NCBI GenBank assembly: GCA_034509495.1
Contig: CM067512.1
Span: forward strand, 3,155,699 to 3,219,698
From: Acestrorhynchus altus
Lineage: Eukaryota > Chordata > Actinopteri > Characiformes > Acestrorhynchidae
Direction of reading: 5' to 3'
Length of the DNA stretch: 64,000 nt
Both the position numbers and the translations under genes were made by a program. This document shows positions 48,921 to 62,100 of this stretch, piece after piece. The first letter of the stretch is position 1, and every line of letters starts with the position of its first letter. The notes under the pieces were generated by a model that was given only the letters and a program-made list of their open reading frames with translations, was not told where the DNA came from and made no database searches.

Positions 48921-51785
48921 CCTCAGAATAACCCAGGCATACTTCTCTCCTCAGCGTTTTGTAGCTGCAGTCTGAGCTCAGATGATTTTCTGCTCCAGTT
49001 GGAAGCAGCTGTGGCCGTCACAAGGCTGGGTACCACAGCCCTCCCACGCTCATCCACATCTCACCAAATAGGAGGATTCTCCATGCTTAGAACACACAAC
49101 TACACACACTCACGCTGATTATCATCGACTCATTTGAATCATGTGTTGCTGGAAATTACAGTGAAGTTCTTCAGAGGAGCAAGTCATGAAGGCTTAAAAA
49201 AACAAGCCTTTAAAATATGATCTACACAGCAGAGGGTCAGTGGTCTGATATTGATCATGTTAATGTAACATACAGTATCATTCTATCATTTTAGGAGAAT
49301 ATTAAATGTATTCTATAGGATTTACAAATACAGCAGAACTGATACAGGGCATATTTGAGTTGCATGAAAAAAATGACAAGAAAAGGTTGAAATAAACCTG
49401 GAAATTAAAAAAAATTTAAAAAAAAAATGATCTGATGTGATTCTCGCATTATTATACATCCCTCAAACACACTGACATATGTAGAAGTTTTGTGTTTTTA
49501 ATGTAAATGAATCTCATATATGTGTTTATTCACATACTTTCACACGTATTTATATTCTGGCTACATCGTTTCTGGTTCTACAGTTACTGGTTAATATTAT
49601 TAATAATTCTAGTATTATAATGTCTGTTTATCCACACAATAGTCATAAAGAATACATTTTAAGAGCTGAAATTAAAACTGAATTGGAGCATTTTTGTCCA
49701 AAAAAGGAAGAAAAAAGCAGTGCGTTTGTTCTTGCTTTTCTGATTGTTATATCGTCCGTTTATACGTCGTAGTTGTCCAGACACAGATGCTGTACACATC
49801 GACTCACACAAAGGACTATTTGAATAAAAGTAATCATAATTCAATCCTCTTCTGCACATCACTGCAGGCCCTTGCACGCGGATAAGGGCTCGACAGACCG
49901 GAAAATGATTTAAATATTCATAGATTTAAAAAATTCAATGATTTAAATATTTCATAAGGCATCCTTCCCTCCTTTTGCGCACTCCCCTGCCCCCAGCGTC
50001 TCCATCCGGCCAAGACTCGTGACGGCAGATGCCAGGAGTGAACAGCTAACTGAAACATTCCTGAAAGACAGGAATAAATAGTGCCAACCTCAACCTTTGG
50101 TTTTCATGACCAAATAAACAGTGGTGACCTTGATGAACTGAGGTCATTCCTTCATTTATAATGTAAGAATGTTTAGCCACGAGCTTTATTATGTCGTTTT
50201 GTCATTTATGCAAATTCAAGTGTCTCAATTCCTGTACGATGCGCTGCAGCAAGGCCATCTAGGGTCATCTCCAACATCAATACCTGACCTGACTAATGCT
50301 CACATGGCTGTTGCCATCAAATCCTCATTGTGTTACACATTTAGTGTGAATCCATCCCAGAATAGTTGAGGCTGCCAGTGGAGGGGAAAAGACTTCCAAT
50401 TCATTTCAAAAGGAATTCATATTTCATATTCACAAAATTCCAAAGCGAATGTTGGAGTGCAGACGTCTACAAAACCTGTACTTCTGAAAACACTGGTTAC
50501 ATGAATCAATAACAATAGACGAGAGTTCTAATCCTGTGGAATTAATGGAATATACATATCATTTATCATGGAAATTTTACCTTTTCTTGCATCTTAACTC
50601 TTTAAAGGTAAATCCATGAAAAATAATGTCCAATAATTATACTAATGCATTTAAAATTCATTACATTAAATACATCTCACGTGAAATATGTCAGTATTTA
50701 TTTCATTTATTGCTGCTGTTTGTCTTTCAGCCACATATTTAGAATATTTAATTGCTCAAAAAGGCTGTATATACTGTATGTAATAATATAAATATATGAC
50801 TTTGCCTTTTTTTAATTAAATTATGAAAAAAACAACTGTTTTGATTACTTTTAGAATTAGATGCAAATATACTGCATATATGCAAATAAATTTATATACA
50901 AGAAAAGTCTTGAAATACTTTTAACTCCAAATATAATCAAAATAAATATCTACAGCTAACATCTGAAAATTATTATTTAAGAAAATCCCAATATTCTATT
51001 TTTTCAGATGCCTTAGTAAACCTGTTAAACATGTGATTATTAACACACACACATACACAAACAAAGCTGACGTGTGTAATATACTGCTGAACACATTTAT
51101 CTATTCTCAGATTAATCATATTTATGCAATAAAACCACTTCTGACACCAAACGTACTTGAATATTTTGCATGATTTGCATGTTATAATACTTTATTTTCA
51201 TAATGCGATAACAAGGTCATATGATATCATCATCTACATATTCAGTACTTCCATTAACTCTGAGAGACATTCCATCATTGTCTCATCATCTGCCCATGAG
51301 AAGAAATCAATGCTGCCATTCAATCTGGAGAAAAATACATATTTGTTTTTATCCAAAGAAAAAAAAGCCTGGTTTAATCCAAACTAGGAAGAGAACAGAC
51401 AGGAGAGAGCAGGTGTGCCTCGTGCATGCATGTGAGTGTGTAATATTTCATTGGAATATGAGTATAGAAATAATCATATCTTTGGACAGAGAAGCTCTTA
51501 TTACAGTTTATAAAAACATGCCAGGCCAAAATTCCTCGGTTCAAAAACACACGGCTTTACTGTGAGTCCTGAGGTGAGCTGGCATGTGACTGCATGGAGT
51601 GAGATTGTATGATTTACACTGCGTCAGGGGGTTCATGCCAGGGCCTTTATTATTAACAACGCTTCAGTGGCTGCAACTGTGTGGATCAGTGTGAATTAGA
51701 GTGCAGGTGAGCAACAGTGTGCGTACCGCGTCAATCTGCCACATGTTTGTGTCTCACAGCCTCCGTGGCCTTAACATGAATTGCA
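48080..51785. other. Intergenic between chrnb3 and chrnb2, no gene seen
   Basis: AT-rich non-coding DNA with one long CA run. No nicotinic alpha subunit exon (Cys-loop, M1-M3 or vicinal Cys pair) was found here on either strand. Confidence 0.5.
48850..48918. repeat. (CA)n microsatellite
   Basis: About 34 units between the two nicotinic receptor genes. Confidence 0.97.
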
Positions 51786-51789
51786 GGCT

Positions 51790-52035
51790 CCAATCCCAGG
51801 TCACGCTGCCCGCCACTGGCCTCCAGAGTTTGAGAAAGCAAAACTGGCCATGCTCTCTCCAGGTGAGCAGAAGGTGCTTTCTCCCCACATCACACCCAGT
51901 GCAATGCTGATTAGCTCATGTATCAGAGGAGGCACGTGCTTGTCTTCACCTTCCTTGTGTCGGGAGTATTGTATGTGATAGGGTCCTAACAGGGTTGGCA
52001 AATTGGCACTTCCAAATTGGGGGGGGGGTGAAATA
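51790..52035. repeat. Dispersed SINE-like repeat
   Basis: Contains GAGGAGGCACGTGCTTGTCT, then TTCCTTGTGTCGGGAGTATT, TGATAGGGTCCTAACAGGGT and a terminal TCCAAATTGG with a G run. This resembles a dispersed ostariophysan repeat; family name not assigned. Confidence 0.45.
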
Positions 52036-52054
52036 AAATGAAATAATGAAATAA

Positions 52055-52300
52055 ACATCTGTCCAAATGTGTGTGGACACCCCTTCTAATCAATGAATTC
52101 AGCTACTGATGGTGCCCCTATTTCTGATACAGATGTGTAAATGAAAACTATGAATGAACCTATTAGCTGAATGCAATCAGATCCTCACAGCAATGCTCCA
52201 AAATCTAATAGAAAGCCTTCTCTGGAGTGTAGAACCTGTTTTAAATCCTTTGATTTCAGAAGAAATAATGAATGATATCCCAAAACATTTGTCCATAAGT
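52055..52300 (+). mobile_element. MITE family A, deleted copy
   Basis: Has both ends (CCAAATGTGTGTGGACACCC at the left; CCAAAACATTTGTCCATAAG at the right) but lacks most of the middle. Includes CTCACAGCAATGCTCCAAAA. Confidence 0.65.
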
Positions 52301-53658
52301 TGTATTTGTAGGAAGAACCTGGTAACACTTTACAGAAAGGGCACATGAGTTAATAGTACATTAATATATTGTTTATTACTTAAGACTTTATTACATTTTA
52401 ATAAATACATGAATAATGAATGAAGTTACACTTATATAGGTTAGTCTTTAGTCTTATTTAGTTACAGGTAGAGCTGCCACTTCTCAAATACTTCATTATT
52501 CAAATATTTACTAATACTTAATAAGGTCTTAATTAATGTCAATTAGCAAGTAGTTAAGACATTATTACTGTTGAAACTTCGGTCAATTAATATACCCTTA
52601 TAGTAAATAGGGCTGGACAATATGGAAAATATATATATATATATAAACTTGATTTTCATTTCTTTATTACACTTAAGTCGTTTAATGCCGGAGCTCGGTC
52701 TAATGCTCCATCCAAGGGGGCAGAGGGGAGCAGAGTAGAGGAGGAGCTGAGAGAAGGGGGCGGAGCAGAGTGAGGGAGCAGATAGCCCAATGGCCCAATA
52801 TGGACATCGATATATCACCCACCCCTTTAGTAAAATATTACGAAAAACATTTTAAAGGTTTAACAAAGTCAATATGACGGTTCTTTGCTCTTACCGATTT
52901 AAAGGTTCTTCACAGTCAGCTCTTTAACGAAACGGTTCTGTTAAGGACGTTTTAATAAATACTCTCGGGGCGAACGCTGTCACAACATGATCCGAAATGA
53001 TCCAAGCTGATGGATCAGTCGTGTTCCAGCAACTAGAACCTTTAAAGAAAGCTGTTTAAAAGATCCAGAGGTGCTGATTTATGTAGAACCACCTCAACTG
53101 AGGGAAACTGAACAAATGAATGATACATCATTATCACTGATTTGACTGTTCATTAATTAACTCACTGACAAACTGCGACAGCTAGAATGTTTATGTGCCC
53201 ATCTCTTTGCACATAAACCAACATGACCCAGTGTGTGTGTGTGTGTGTGTTTATTTCCATTTAGATGGGGTTGGTGGAGGTATAACGGTGGCTCGTCTTT
53301 GACAGTTCATTAGGGAGACCATGTGTTGAGGGTAGTAGTCATAACTGGTGTGGATTGCTGGATTAGGAGGTGCACAGGGGCACACAGTGAGACTTTAGAA
53401 GAGTCCAGGTTCACTTTTACGATGTAGTTCGTGTCAAGTGTTGCGTTCTAGTCCCTCCGTTGTGCCGTGTGTGGTCTAAAGCCCTCTGTAGTGCGGAGAT
53501 TTCAGTGTGTAGTGTGTCGAGTGATAATGTTGAGGCCTTGTAATCTGATCCCTGTGCTTGCTGATCTGCTTGCTCAGACAGTGAGTAAGCCTTTTTGCTG
53601 CAGCTTATGGTAATTCAAATTCAGGAGTGAGCAGAAGTTGCCTTTATGTTTGGGTGCA

Positions 53659-53683
53659 TGTGTGTGTGTGTGTGTGTGTGTGT
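53659..53683. repeat. (GT)n microsatellite immediately 3' of the chrnb2 stop
   Basis: In transcript sense the (CA)n run starts within two bases of the stop codon (TGA 53687-53685), so it is the first part of the 3' untranslated region. Confidence 0.9.
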
Positions 53684-53684
53684 T

Positions 53685-56600
53685 TCACTCCATGTTGTCC
53701 ATGATAGGAGTGTTGTAGCTCTTGAAGAGAGGCTGCATGAAGAGGCCAACGGTTCCAGCAACACACACCAACACAAAGATCCAGAGGAAGAGTCGATCTA
53801 TTACCATGGCCACGTACTTCCAGTCCTCAATGATCTGAAAAAGAGAGATGAAATTATAACCTCCACAGGGGCAACGATGTGGGAAGCCTAGATCAGTGAT
53901 TCCCAGCCCTGATCCTGTGGGACCACCTGTGATGCACATTTGTGTGTTTACCCTGCTCTCAACACACCTGATCCAGCTAATGAGCTCATTAACAAGCCCT
54001 TCATGAGTGCAATTGCGTTAAAGCAGGAAACCACAAAGTTCACAAGGCAGGTGGTCTTTCGTGACTGGGATAACCCTGGGAACCAATGACCTAGAGTAGA
54101 GTTTCTCAACCATGTTCCTGGAGGCACCCCTGCTCAGCATATTTTAGAACTTACCTACTCCTACTCCTACTCCTAACACACCTGATTTAAAAAATCAGCT
54201 CATTAACAAGCTCTTCAGAGTTGCATGAGGTGTGTTAAACTAAAACATTTAAGGCAGGGTTGCCTCCAGGACCTGGGTTGAGAAACAGTGGCGTAGACCA
54301 ACTGAAGGGTCCACAGGAATGAAAGGGTTTACAATAATTTGATAATGGTTCCCTCAAAGACATGATTTCAGTACCTTTAGGAAGAAAATACTACATCCCT
54401 CACAGGTGAGTCATTGAGTCTCACTGAGTCAACGACAGTGACTCTATCAAACCGAGGTCGACTTCCTCCCGAGTGCTCCTTTATCATTAGGGCAGCAACA
54501 AACATTATTTTGATCACTGAATAGCAGCAGATCCACCATATGATCGTGGATTTTCATCATCACGTATACCAGGCCATGCTGCGATGCCACTCATCCATCT
54601 TACTGTGGCAATCTGATCTTGCTGCTCAGCACAACTAAGGCAAGAGGCGCGGTTGGGTTATCGCGGTGGTGTCTGCTGTTCTGAGCGTGACTTCCTGGAT
54701 ACCTTACTGGTGAGCCTCCCACCCCTCACTCTTACAACTCTTGCTCTCCATTCACTCAACAGTGTTATGCTGCAGATGTGTGGACTTGTTGTCTTAACTC
54801 GGTAATGGTTGTGTCCACACATACCTTCCACGTGTTGTTTGCAGCCAGAATGAGGGAACTATAACTAAAAATAACAGCATTCCACACTGTTATGGTTCAA
54901 CTTTGGCGATGGACTTCCATATGCATCCCGAACCGTTCCTCTTTAGCACAAGAAACACGTGATGTCACCAACTGATCATCTGATAAATGAATTGCCCACT
55001 AATCTGACCATCAATTTTATTTGACCACTGTTCCCCACTATTTCTCGTTGATCAAAAAGGCTGTTTTCATGTAAATGATTGACGCATGTACATACATGTG
55101 GAGCAAGCATCACTACCATGTGCCTGCAATGTAAGAAATTATTTCCAGACAATGTTCTAATGTTCCTTAGCGATCAGCCAAGTACTTGTTCTCAGAAACT
55201 TCTAAACTCAGCATCTGCAATGCAGTGCTCTATAATATTTACAAAGTCAGGCTGCTTGTGCCTCAATGAATAATTAAGTATGCAGACCTTTGGTGACAAC
55301 TCTGCTTACCTTCTCAAGACAGTTATTTACAGAAGATTAGAAACAGCACAATGTGACTGAGTCCACAAATATTTCAGTGCTCACCCCTTCATCGTCATCC
55401 TCGCTCTTCATCTTGTCGGCAATGTATCTTACACCCTCCATGGCTTCCTCCATGTCCACTGAGCATTTGACCGCCAGTCGCTTGCGGAGCTCTGAGTTCT
55501 CTGGCAGGTCAGTGGTCCTCCAGCCCATGTGCTTGGCGGAGTCCTCGTTCACAAAGAACGTGGAGTCAGAAGTGTCCTGCTCTCCTTTGTTGGGCATCTC
55601 CGAGAACGACCGCCGCTGGTGCTTGCGCCGGAACTTCTCCCGGATGTTAGATGCCCCAGGCCTTCGCATGAACAAGAAGGTGGGCAAGCGGTACAGGAAG
55701 AAGTGTTTGACCCAAGGGGGCATGGTGTGTGTGCTAGGAGAACGGTGGTGGACATTCAGGACGCAAACACTAGTGACAATGGAAAAGGTCACCAGAACCA
55801 TGGTGAACATCAGGTACTTGCCAATGAGGGGAACAGCCAGGGAGGTTGGTGGCACGATCTTGGAGATGAGCAGAAGGAAGACAGTCAGGGCCAGAAGAAC
55901 CGAGATACACAGAGTCATCTTCTCACCACAGTCGGAAGGCAGGTAGAAGACCAGGATGGCCAGAGATGTGATGAGAACACATGGGATGATGAGGTTGATG
56001 GTGTAGAACAGGGGCTTGCGTCTAATGATGAAATCGTAAGTGATGTCCAGGTAGGTTTCGTCACTGGGGTCTTCGTTCTTGCGGCCAGGCAAGGAGATGA
56101 TGTCCCACTCACCGCTTGGCTTGAAGTCGTCCCGGCTGGCGAAGTCTGACAGCAAAATCATATCGATCTCTGTGTGGTCATAAGTCCACGAGCGGAACTT
56201 GAGCGTGCAGTTCTGCTGGTCAAAAGGGAAGTCCCGCACTTCTATTTTACAGGCACTCTTGTAGATGGCTGGTGGCAACCAGGCAACCTCGCCATTGCTG
56301 GACACAACAGCATTGGAGTAGAACGACACCTCGTACGTCCCATCAGCACTGAAAGCCAGAACCACAGTTTAGAGGACATTAAACTGACACCCTTGGTGAC
56401 ATACTGGTGATTATACACCTCTTAGTGCCTCGCTGTCAATGTCAGATCTCCCTCTCTCAGCCTTATTTGGAAGCTAGCTATTGATGAAGATCTGTTAGCT
56501 GACATAGTGTATGTCCAAATGTTTGTGGACAGGCCTTCATAAGAATGCATTCAGCTACTAAGCTGCACCCATTGCCGACACAGATGTGCAAATGCACACA

Positions 56601-58395
56601 CAGCACTACAGTCCCTGTAGAGATGTACTGCCAATCGAATAGTACTCTCCAGAGCAGACATGCCAGGCATGTGTTAGAGGGATATAAAGCCCCCCAGAGT
56701 GGAACTGTGTTCTCTGGAATGATGATGCTCCATAAGACACTTTTGGGCTGAGATGGGGTGGTGATCATACAACATCCTGACCACACTAATGCTCATTCTG
56801 CTAAACGCAATCAAACCCTCACAGCAATGCTCCAAAATCGAGTAGAAAGGATGGAAACAACAAATGAGCAGGTGCCCCGATGCTTTTCGTCCACATCATG
56901 TAGCAGAAGAGTCAGATAGGAATCTCCTCCAAGCATGCTGGGCTGCCTCGTGGTATTGCAATAGCAGCAGTATGAAAAGTTGAGACTTCAAATGTCTTTG
57001 AGAAAGCCTGTGCTGACCTTCACCCACATCATGTGTTATTGGAGGAGACAAAGTTGTTCAAATCGGCTGAGACTGTAACTGCGTAAAAGAACTGGTGTGG
57101 ACTGATATTTTACATTTATCAATATTAACAAGGAGCCTGATTTCCCTGTCTGCCCACCACCCTTACAGACACTGAAGCCTTTGTAGGAACACAGCGACCA
57201 TCAGCACTGCGAGTGTGTTCCTGCTCATCCCATCTCACTAATGTAACTCTAATCTCTGTGGAAACCCCTGAGTGTCCTGAACACACTCTCCTTTAGGAAG
57301 GTCAGATCACACACTGCCACTGCACAGGGCTCTGCTTTGTCTCACATGATGTTCCAAAGCAGTTTGGAAAACACTCAGAGGAGCATTCTTAGATGTTCTG
57401 CTAAATGTACGATGGTGATTCTCACCTAAATATCATTTTACTCTTTTTGTAATTTGTCTTTATCAATCACACTGTGACACACTTTCTGTGTGTACTACGC
57501 TGCTGTAAGCCATATATATATATTCTGATACACTTTACTTGTAATGAACATAAACTCTCTTTTATTATGAACACAAATGAACTTCTACACAATATTCTAA
57601 TTTTCCGAGATGCACCACTAACCCATACTCACTTGTTGTAGAGGACGATGTCCGGCAGCCATATGTGCCGGGATGGAAGGCGAACTTTTCTGACTCCTTC
57701 ATACTCCTCTGGATCCCACATTAATCTGTAGTCATTCCACACCTGCAACACATGCCAACCTCATTTCTCACCTCAACATCTCTGACGTTCCAAACTTCAA
57801 CACTCAAACTGCACATTAACACAGTCTTTAACACACTGTACCTGAGTAAGCCAGCAGTTGGTGGTCATAATCTGCTCCCTTTCATTCTGAAAGCAAAGAT
57901 CTGCCATTAAATCTGTCATTATGTGGTTGAACCGATATTTCTGAACATTTGAAAGTGGAAACGTATCTGAAACCAAACTGAAACCAAAAATTACAATCAC
58001 AGCACATAACAATGGTAATGTTAGTTAACTAAACTGGAAAATGTAGCTACCATTTCTAGGAAACACAACAATCAAAGTGGAAACTAACGTAACTAACAGT
58101 TAGTTAGTCGCTAACACCCGGTTAATTAAGGGCAGGTAGAACGACCCATGTGTGTAACTGAGGTGTAAGCACGTAGCGACAGTCTTGTTTGTTTACTTGG
58201 TTGGTGATTGCTGTTGTTTACTGACACACCTGTGGCCCAGCTGTTGAACAGGTGTGTGACTCACCACACTGATGAGCTGAGCGAGAGACACCTGGATGGC
58301 GATGGTCACCTGCTGGCTCTTGTTCACAGCTGGTCGTATTAGTTTGTTGTAGCGCTCAGGAGAAAGCAGGTAATTGATTAACCGCTCCTCCACTT
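53685..58395 (-). CDS. chrnb2: Neuronal nicotinic acetylcholine receptor subunit beta-2 (exons 2-6; exon 1 not found)
   Basis: Beta subunit of neuronal acetylcholine-gated channels; beta-2 normally pairs with alpha-4 and other alphas and forms the complementary face of the binding site. Minus-strand exons: 58265-58395, 57842-57886, 57633-57742, 55385-56348, 53685-53834 (1,400 nt). The last exon carries M4 (IIEDWKYVAMVIDRLFLW) and ends with a TGA at 53685-53687. Seen: EERLINYLLSPERYNKLIRP, NEREQIMTTN, a Cys-loop within KSACKIEVRDFPFDQQNC, the M1-M3 block (PLFYTINLIIPCVLITSLA, CGEKMTLCISVLLALTVFLL) and a cytoplasmic loop ending VRYIADKMKSEDDDEG. YEVSFYSNAVVSS and the SEDDD segment favour beta-2 over beta-4. 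There is no vicinal Cys pair. Exon 2 begins at phase 1, so an upstream signal-peptide exon with one leftover base is required; none is recognisable before the window end. It lies head-to-tail upstream of chrnb3. Confidence 0.9.
53893..54295. mobile_element. Two adjacent foldback (hairpin) MITEs
   Basis: Two related units (about 53893-54085 and 54093-54295), each with arms that are roughly reverse complements. In the second unit TCTCAACCATGTTCCTGGAG is mirrored by CTCCAGGACCTGGGTTGAGA. Each contains CACACCTGAT and GCTCATTAACAAG. They lie in chrnb2 intron 5. Confidence 0.6.
56508..56905 (+). mobile_element. MITE family A, fullest copy, in chrnb2 intron 4
   Basis: About 400 bp from ATGTCCAAATGTTTGTGGAC to GCCCCGATGCTTTTCGTCCA. 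The ends are roughly inverted-complementary (GTCCAAATG... and ...CTTTTCGTCCA). It has no coding capacity. It serves as the reference copy for the fragments elsewhere in the window. Confidence 0.7.
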
Positions 58396-58413
58396 CTGCA
58401 CACAACACAGCTA

Positions 58414-58414
58414 C

Positions 58415-58461
<47 letters not shown>
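58414..58461. repeat. (CA)n microsatellite next to the chrnb2 exon 2 acceptor
   Basis: In transcript sense this is a (TG)n run ending about 18 bases before the exon 2 acceptor at 58396. Confidence 0.9.
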
Positions 58462-58464
<3 letters not shown>

Positions 58465-58564
58465 AAAATTGAAACTGTGGTTATGAACATATACATCTGA
58501 TTTCAATCCCAGTTTAAATACCAAAGGAGCTTCCAGTGCATGTTTACTGCTCTGTCCACGTGAA

Positions 58565-58725
58565 CATGATCAACCTGCATACAGACTCTGACTGATCAGA
58601 GAGAGGGGGCGGGGCTGATGATCAACCTGCATACAGACACTGACTGATCAGAGAGAGGGGGCGGGGCTGATGTTCAACCTGCATACAGACTCTGACTGAT
58701 CAGAGAGAGGGGGTGGGGCTGACCC
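58565..58725 (+). repeat. Three GC-rich 52-bp tandem units
   Basis: CAACCTGCATACAGACTCTG followed by ACTGATCAGAGAGAGGGGGC recurs at 58571, 58623 and 58675 (52-bp period). Preceded by a unique part (58500-58565) shared with 10410-10530. Confidence 0.8.
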
Positions 58726-58861
58726 AGATTTTTATTTATTTATTTCTATTTATTTATTTATTTTTGCTTACAGTGTTTAAATTTCAGACTAAAAGTCCCA
58801 AGGAGGGATAAAACTGACACATAAAAAATAGTAAAATAGTGAAGGACATTCGGGTTGATTT

Positions 58862-59125
58862 TTATTACATTTACATTTACATTTACATCATCAGGAGACG
58901 CCCGTTTCCAGAGCGACTTACAAAAGTGCTTTGCTGTTCCCTCAGAATCTCCTCAGCGAGTAGACGAGGCTGGAATCTAGAGATTCCTCACACTTAGATC
59001 CTGTTGAACACAAATGTCTTTATGGAGTTAAATACTCCCGAAACAGATGGGTCTTCAGTCTGCGTTTGAAGACAGTGAGGGACTCAGCTGTTCGGACCAC
59101 CAGGGGAAGTTCATTTGGGCCCACT
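58862..59125. repeat. Dispersed fish repeat with ACATTT repeats and 'CCAGAGCGACTTACA' core
   Basis: ACATTTACATTTACATTTAC is followed by GGAGACGCC, TTTCCAGAGCGACTTACAAA, GGGTCTTCAGTCTGCGTTTG and CAGCTGTTCGGACCACCAGG. This is a combination I recognise as a widely dispersed teleost repeat. It lies in the presumed chrnb2 intron 1. Confidence 0.55.
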
Positions 59126-59129
59126 GACA

Positions 59130-62100
59130 TATTTTGAAGACCTTGCTATTTTAAATATGTTTCTCAATCTAATCATTACAAATAAGTAATAAAAAAATCC
59201 TGCATCTTAATGAAGACAAATTCGAGTAGCCTGAAAATAACAATATCTGGCCTGTGTGACTGTGTTCTATAAATGCTTTTCTCATTTTTTGGGCAACAAA
59301 AGTACGTCAAATTATGAAAACATTCCACAAACAGTTACAAAACATCTTCTACACCACAGGTCTATGGCATTATTAACATTTTCTACCTCGGAGCTCACCT
59401 CGTTATAACTAGAAGCCATAACAGCCCACAAGAAAACAAAACTCAACTTTTAATATAAAAAGTTTGTTGAAAATGTGAGAATGAGTTTAACAGTGCATGA
59501 CGTGTTTTCCTCTGGATGCTTTTCAACCACAATGACCATCAAAGCCTAGCCCCTCTGAAACCACCTACCAGTAACAGCTGGTCCTGAGCTGGATTTTTCA
59601 AACGGGAAATCAATGCAAACATAATTATTTCAGTGCAGTGTTGCTGAGTTAAACTAACCCCACTGTGTGGTGGCTGTACTTCAGAAAGAAGATTAGAATA
59701 ATATAGCAGTGAATTCGGTGACTCCACACACCAGTCAGTAATGAAGTAAAATCACAACGTTAAAAGTGTAACGTACGCGGACTCAACAAACAGGGAGGTA
59801 GTGGAAGTACATGTTGGGTTGACGGTTTATTTAACAAGGTACATAAACACAATAACCGTAACAACAAGACTAGTAGACAAGAAGACCGACAAGGGGACTA
59901 AGGGGCTTATATACACGGAGAACATTAGACAAGACTGGAACATGTTAAAGATGGGGCAGGGTTATGAATCAGACACAGCTGGGCGGAGACAGGACATTTG
60001 CTCCGAAGCACTAGAGGAGATAAACAAAACTAAGACGAGACCAGAGGGACAAGACAGATATTTTCAGCTACATCAAAACCATGTTATGCTTTATCCAGTG
60101 TAGGTGTCTCACTCTCCTCTATTATAGTATTTTATTTGTTTTAGGCTCTTCATTCATCAGTAAATCCAATAATTATATTATATTCAACCATAACAGGTCA
60201 AAGAAAATATTTAAATGCATTATATATAAATATAGGATATTTATATAGGATATACTGTATACATGCTTCTACGCTGTGATGGAAAACCTCATATATGGTT
60301 CCATACTGTTTTTCTAGTTCCCACCCAAGTAGACATTTTTCTCCTTTTCAGGTTTTTAGGATTTATTTTTGCTCCCCTTGAAATTTTGATTTTATTTTAT
60401 TTTTTCATTTGTTTGTTTTGTATTTCAAAAAAAAAATGCATTTCAACAAACAAACCGCAACATGACACTGTATCTATTGAACTTATTTTATATTGACGGA
60501 CATATTACGATTGTAGATTTCGCATCACGGAAATCATAGGGCCCTAAAGGCGTCCCCCTGTCCCACAATGTCAACATCACTGGTGGGGTGAAGGCTACCA
60601 CATGCTTTCTCCAAGACACCTGAAGCCAGCTAATGCAACAGAATTGGACAGCTTGGATGCTTCGAGGAGAACATTAATACTGTGACATCACCTAACAGAT
60701 TCCTGTACTGACCACCATAATGTTCATGGGAAAGATTCGTCACCCAGAGAAAACAACACCAGTTACACTCTCTTGGACTTCCACGTTTAATAAGAGTCAA
60801 ACAAGGCTTGACCCGTGCTAAACGGAACCCTGTTTTGCCTTTTTTTGGTTCTATTTTGCTATAATATTATATCAGATAATAATATCCAAAATTCATGGCC
60901 AAATATGTCCTAATAGGACCATTATAATCACTTCTGACAAGAAGCCTGAGCAGTCTGCTGGTGTGGCTGTGTCGCAATGTGTCTACAGGACAGCGAGTCA
61001 GACTGGATTATATCCACCACAGTCACCATGAGGACACAGCGTGTGGAGACAACAAGATTCAAACTGACAGGCCGAGAACTCGTGCTGCAACCACAGCCTC
61101 CGACACCCAACCATGCCATCTACATCCGCTCTGACCCAGCAGAGAGAAATGAGCATTACCCCTGTGGAACAGTGGATGGAGTTACACAAGAACATTACTA
61201 AATCAGTCCTGAGCAGGCTGAGGTTAAGTGCCATGTTTTAGCAAGAAATGGAGAAAGCGGGATGTCCTGATCTGGGATCAGATGAAGGATCTTGTGGTGC
61301 ACGCTCGACGCCATGCTGTCCTCACTGCAGATCTTCTTGTTCTGTTAACATGAGAGTCTGCCAGTTGTAGGAGCCTGCCCTAATCTACTGGATGAGTCAC
61401 GGGTTCTTATGTAAGGGTGACCTCACATGTATCTGCAGAACCACATCTTTATGATCAAAGTAAAGAACCTTTGAGTGGAAGTAGAAAGTCATGTGATATC
61501 AGTATGTCAACTGATTATGACGCGGTGTTTCCTCAGGGGACAGCTTGGGAATGTCCACATCTGTATACGTTGTGAGGTGTTATCATGTGAATGTAAGGTA
61601 TGATAGTGGGTGCCAGATGGATGGGACATTATATTTCCCAAATCGTGAAGGTTTCTAACATTCCTCAAACCACAGTGTCACGTGGGTACCAGGAATACAG
61701 CATAGAACCAATTACTGGCCTGAGGGTGCAGTGCACTATCCTGCTGTTATATCCCATCTTTGTGAGGGTACATTAAGTCCATGTTTGCCCAGCAGTGAAA
61801 CAAAGCACTACACCACTGGCCACGATCGTTAAGCACTTGTGGGTGGCCACTGTGCTGTCCACTGTAGGTGGTAATGCCTTCTATGATGTTTTCCCAGTAT
61901 ACAACATGACACTATGAGTCAAGAAACATTAAATGCCCACACAACTTTGGAAATGGAATGCCCCAACCATCTGGTATCTACTGCCTCCAACTCCAATAAT
62001 TCATAAGTCACGTATATCATGTATATCAAATAAGTCGTGTTTATGTCCCCTAAAGTACTATTTGGGTGGGATAACTTAATGCCTGGGCCGAGGGCTGATT

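Noticed and set aside
55353..56149. Two long plus-strand open frames opposite chrnb2 exon 5
   Set aside because: Antisense shadows of a strongly conserved coding exon; no recognisable protein feature.
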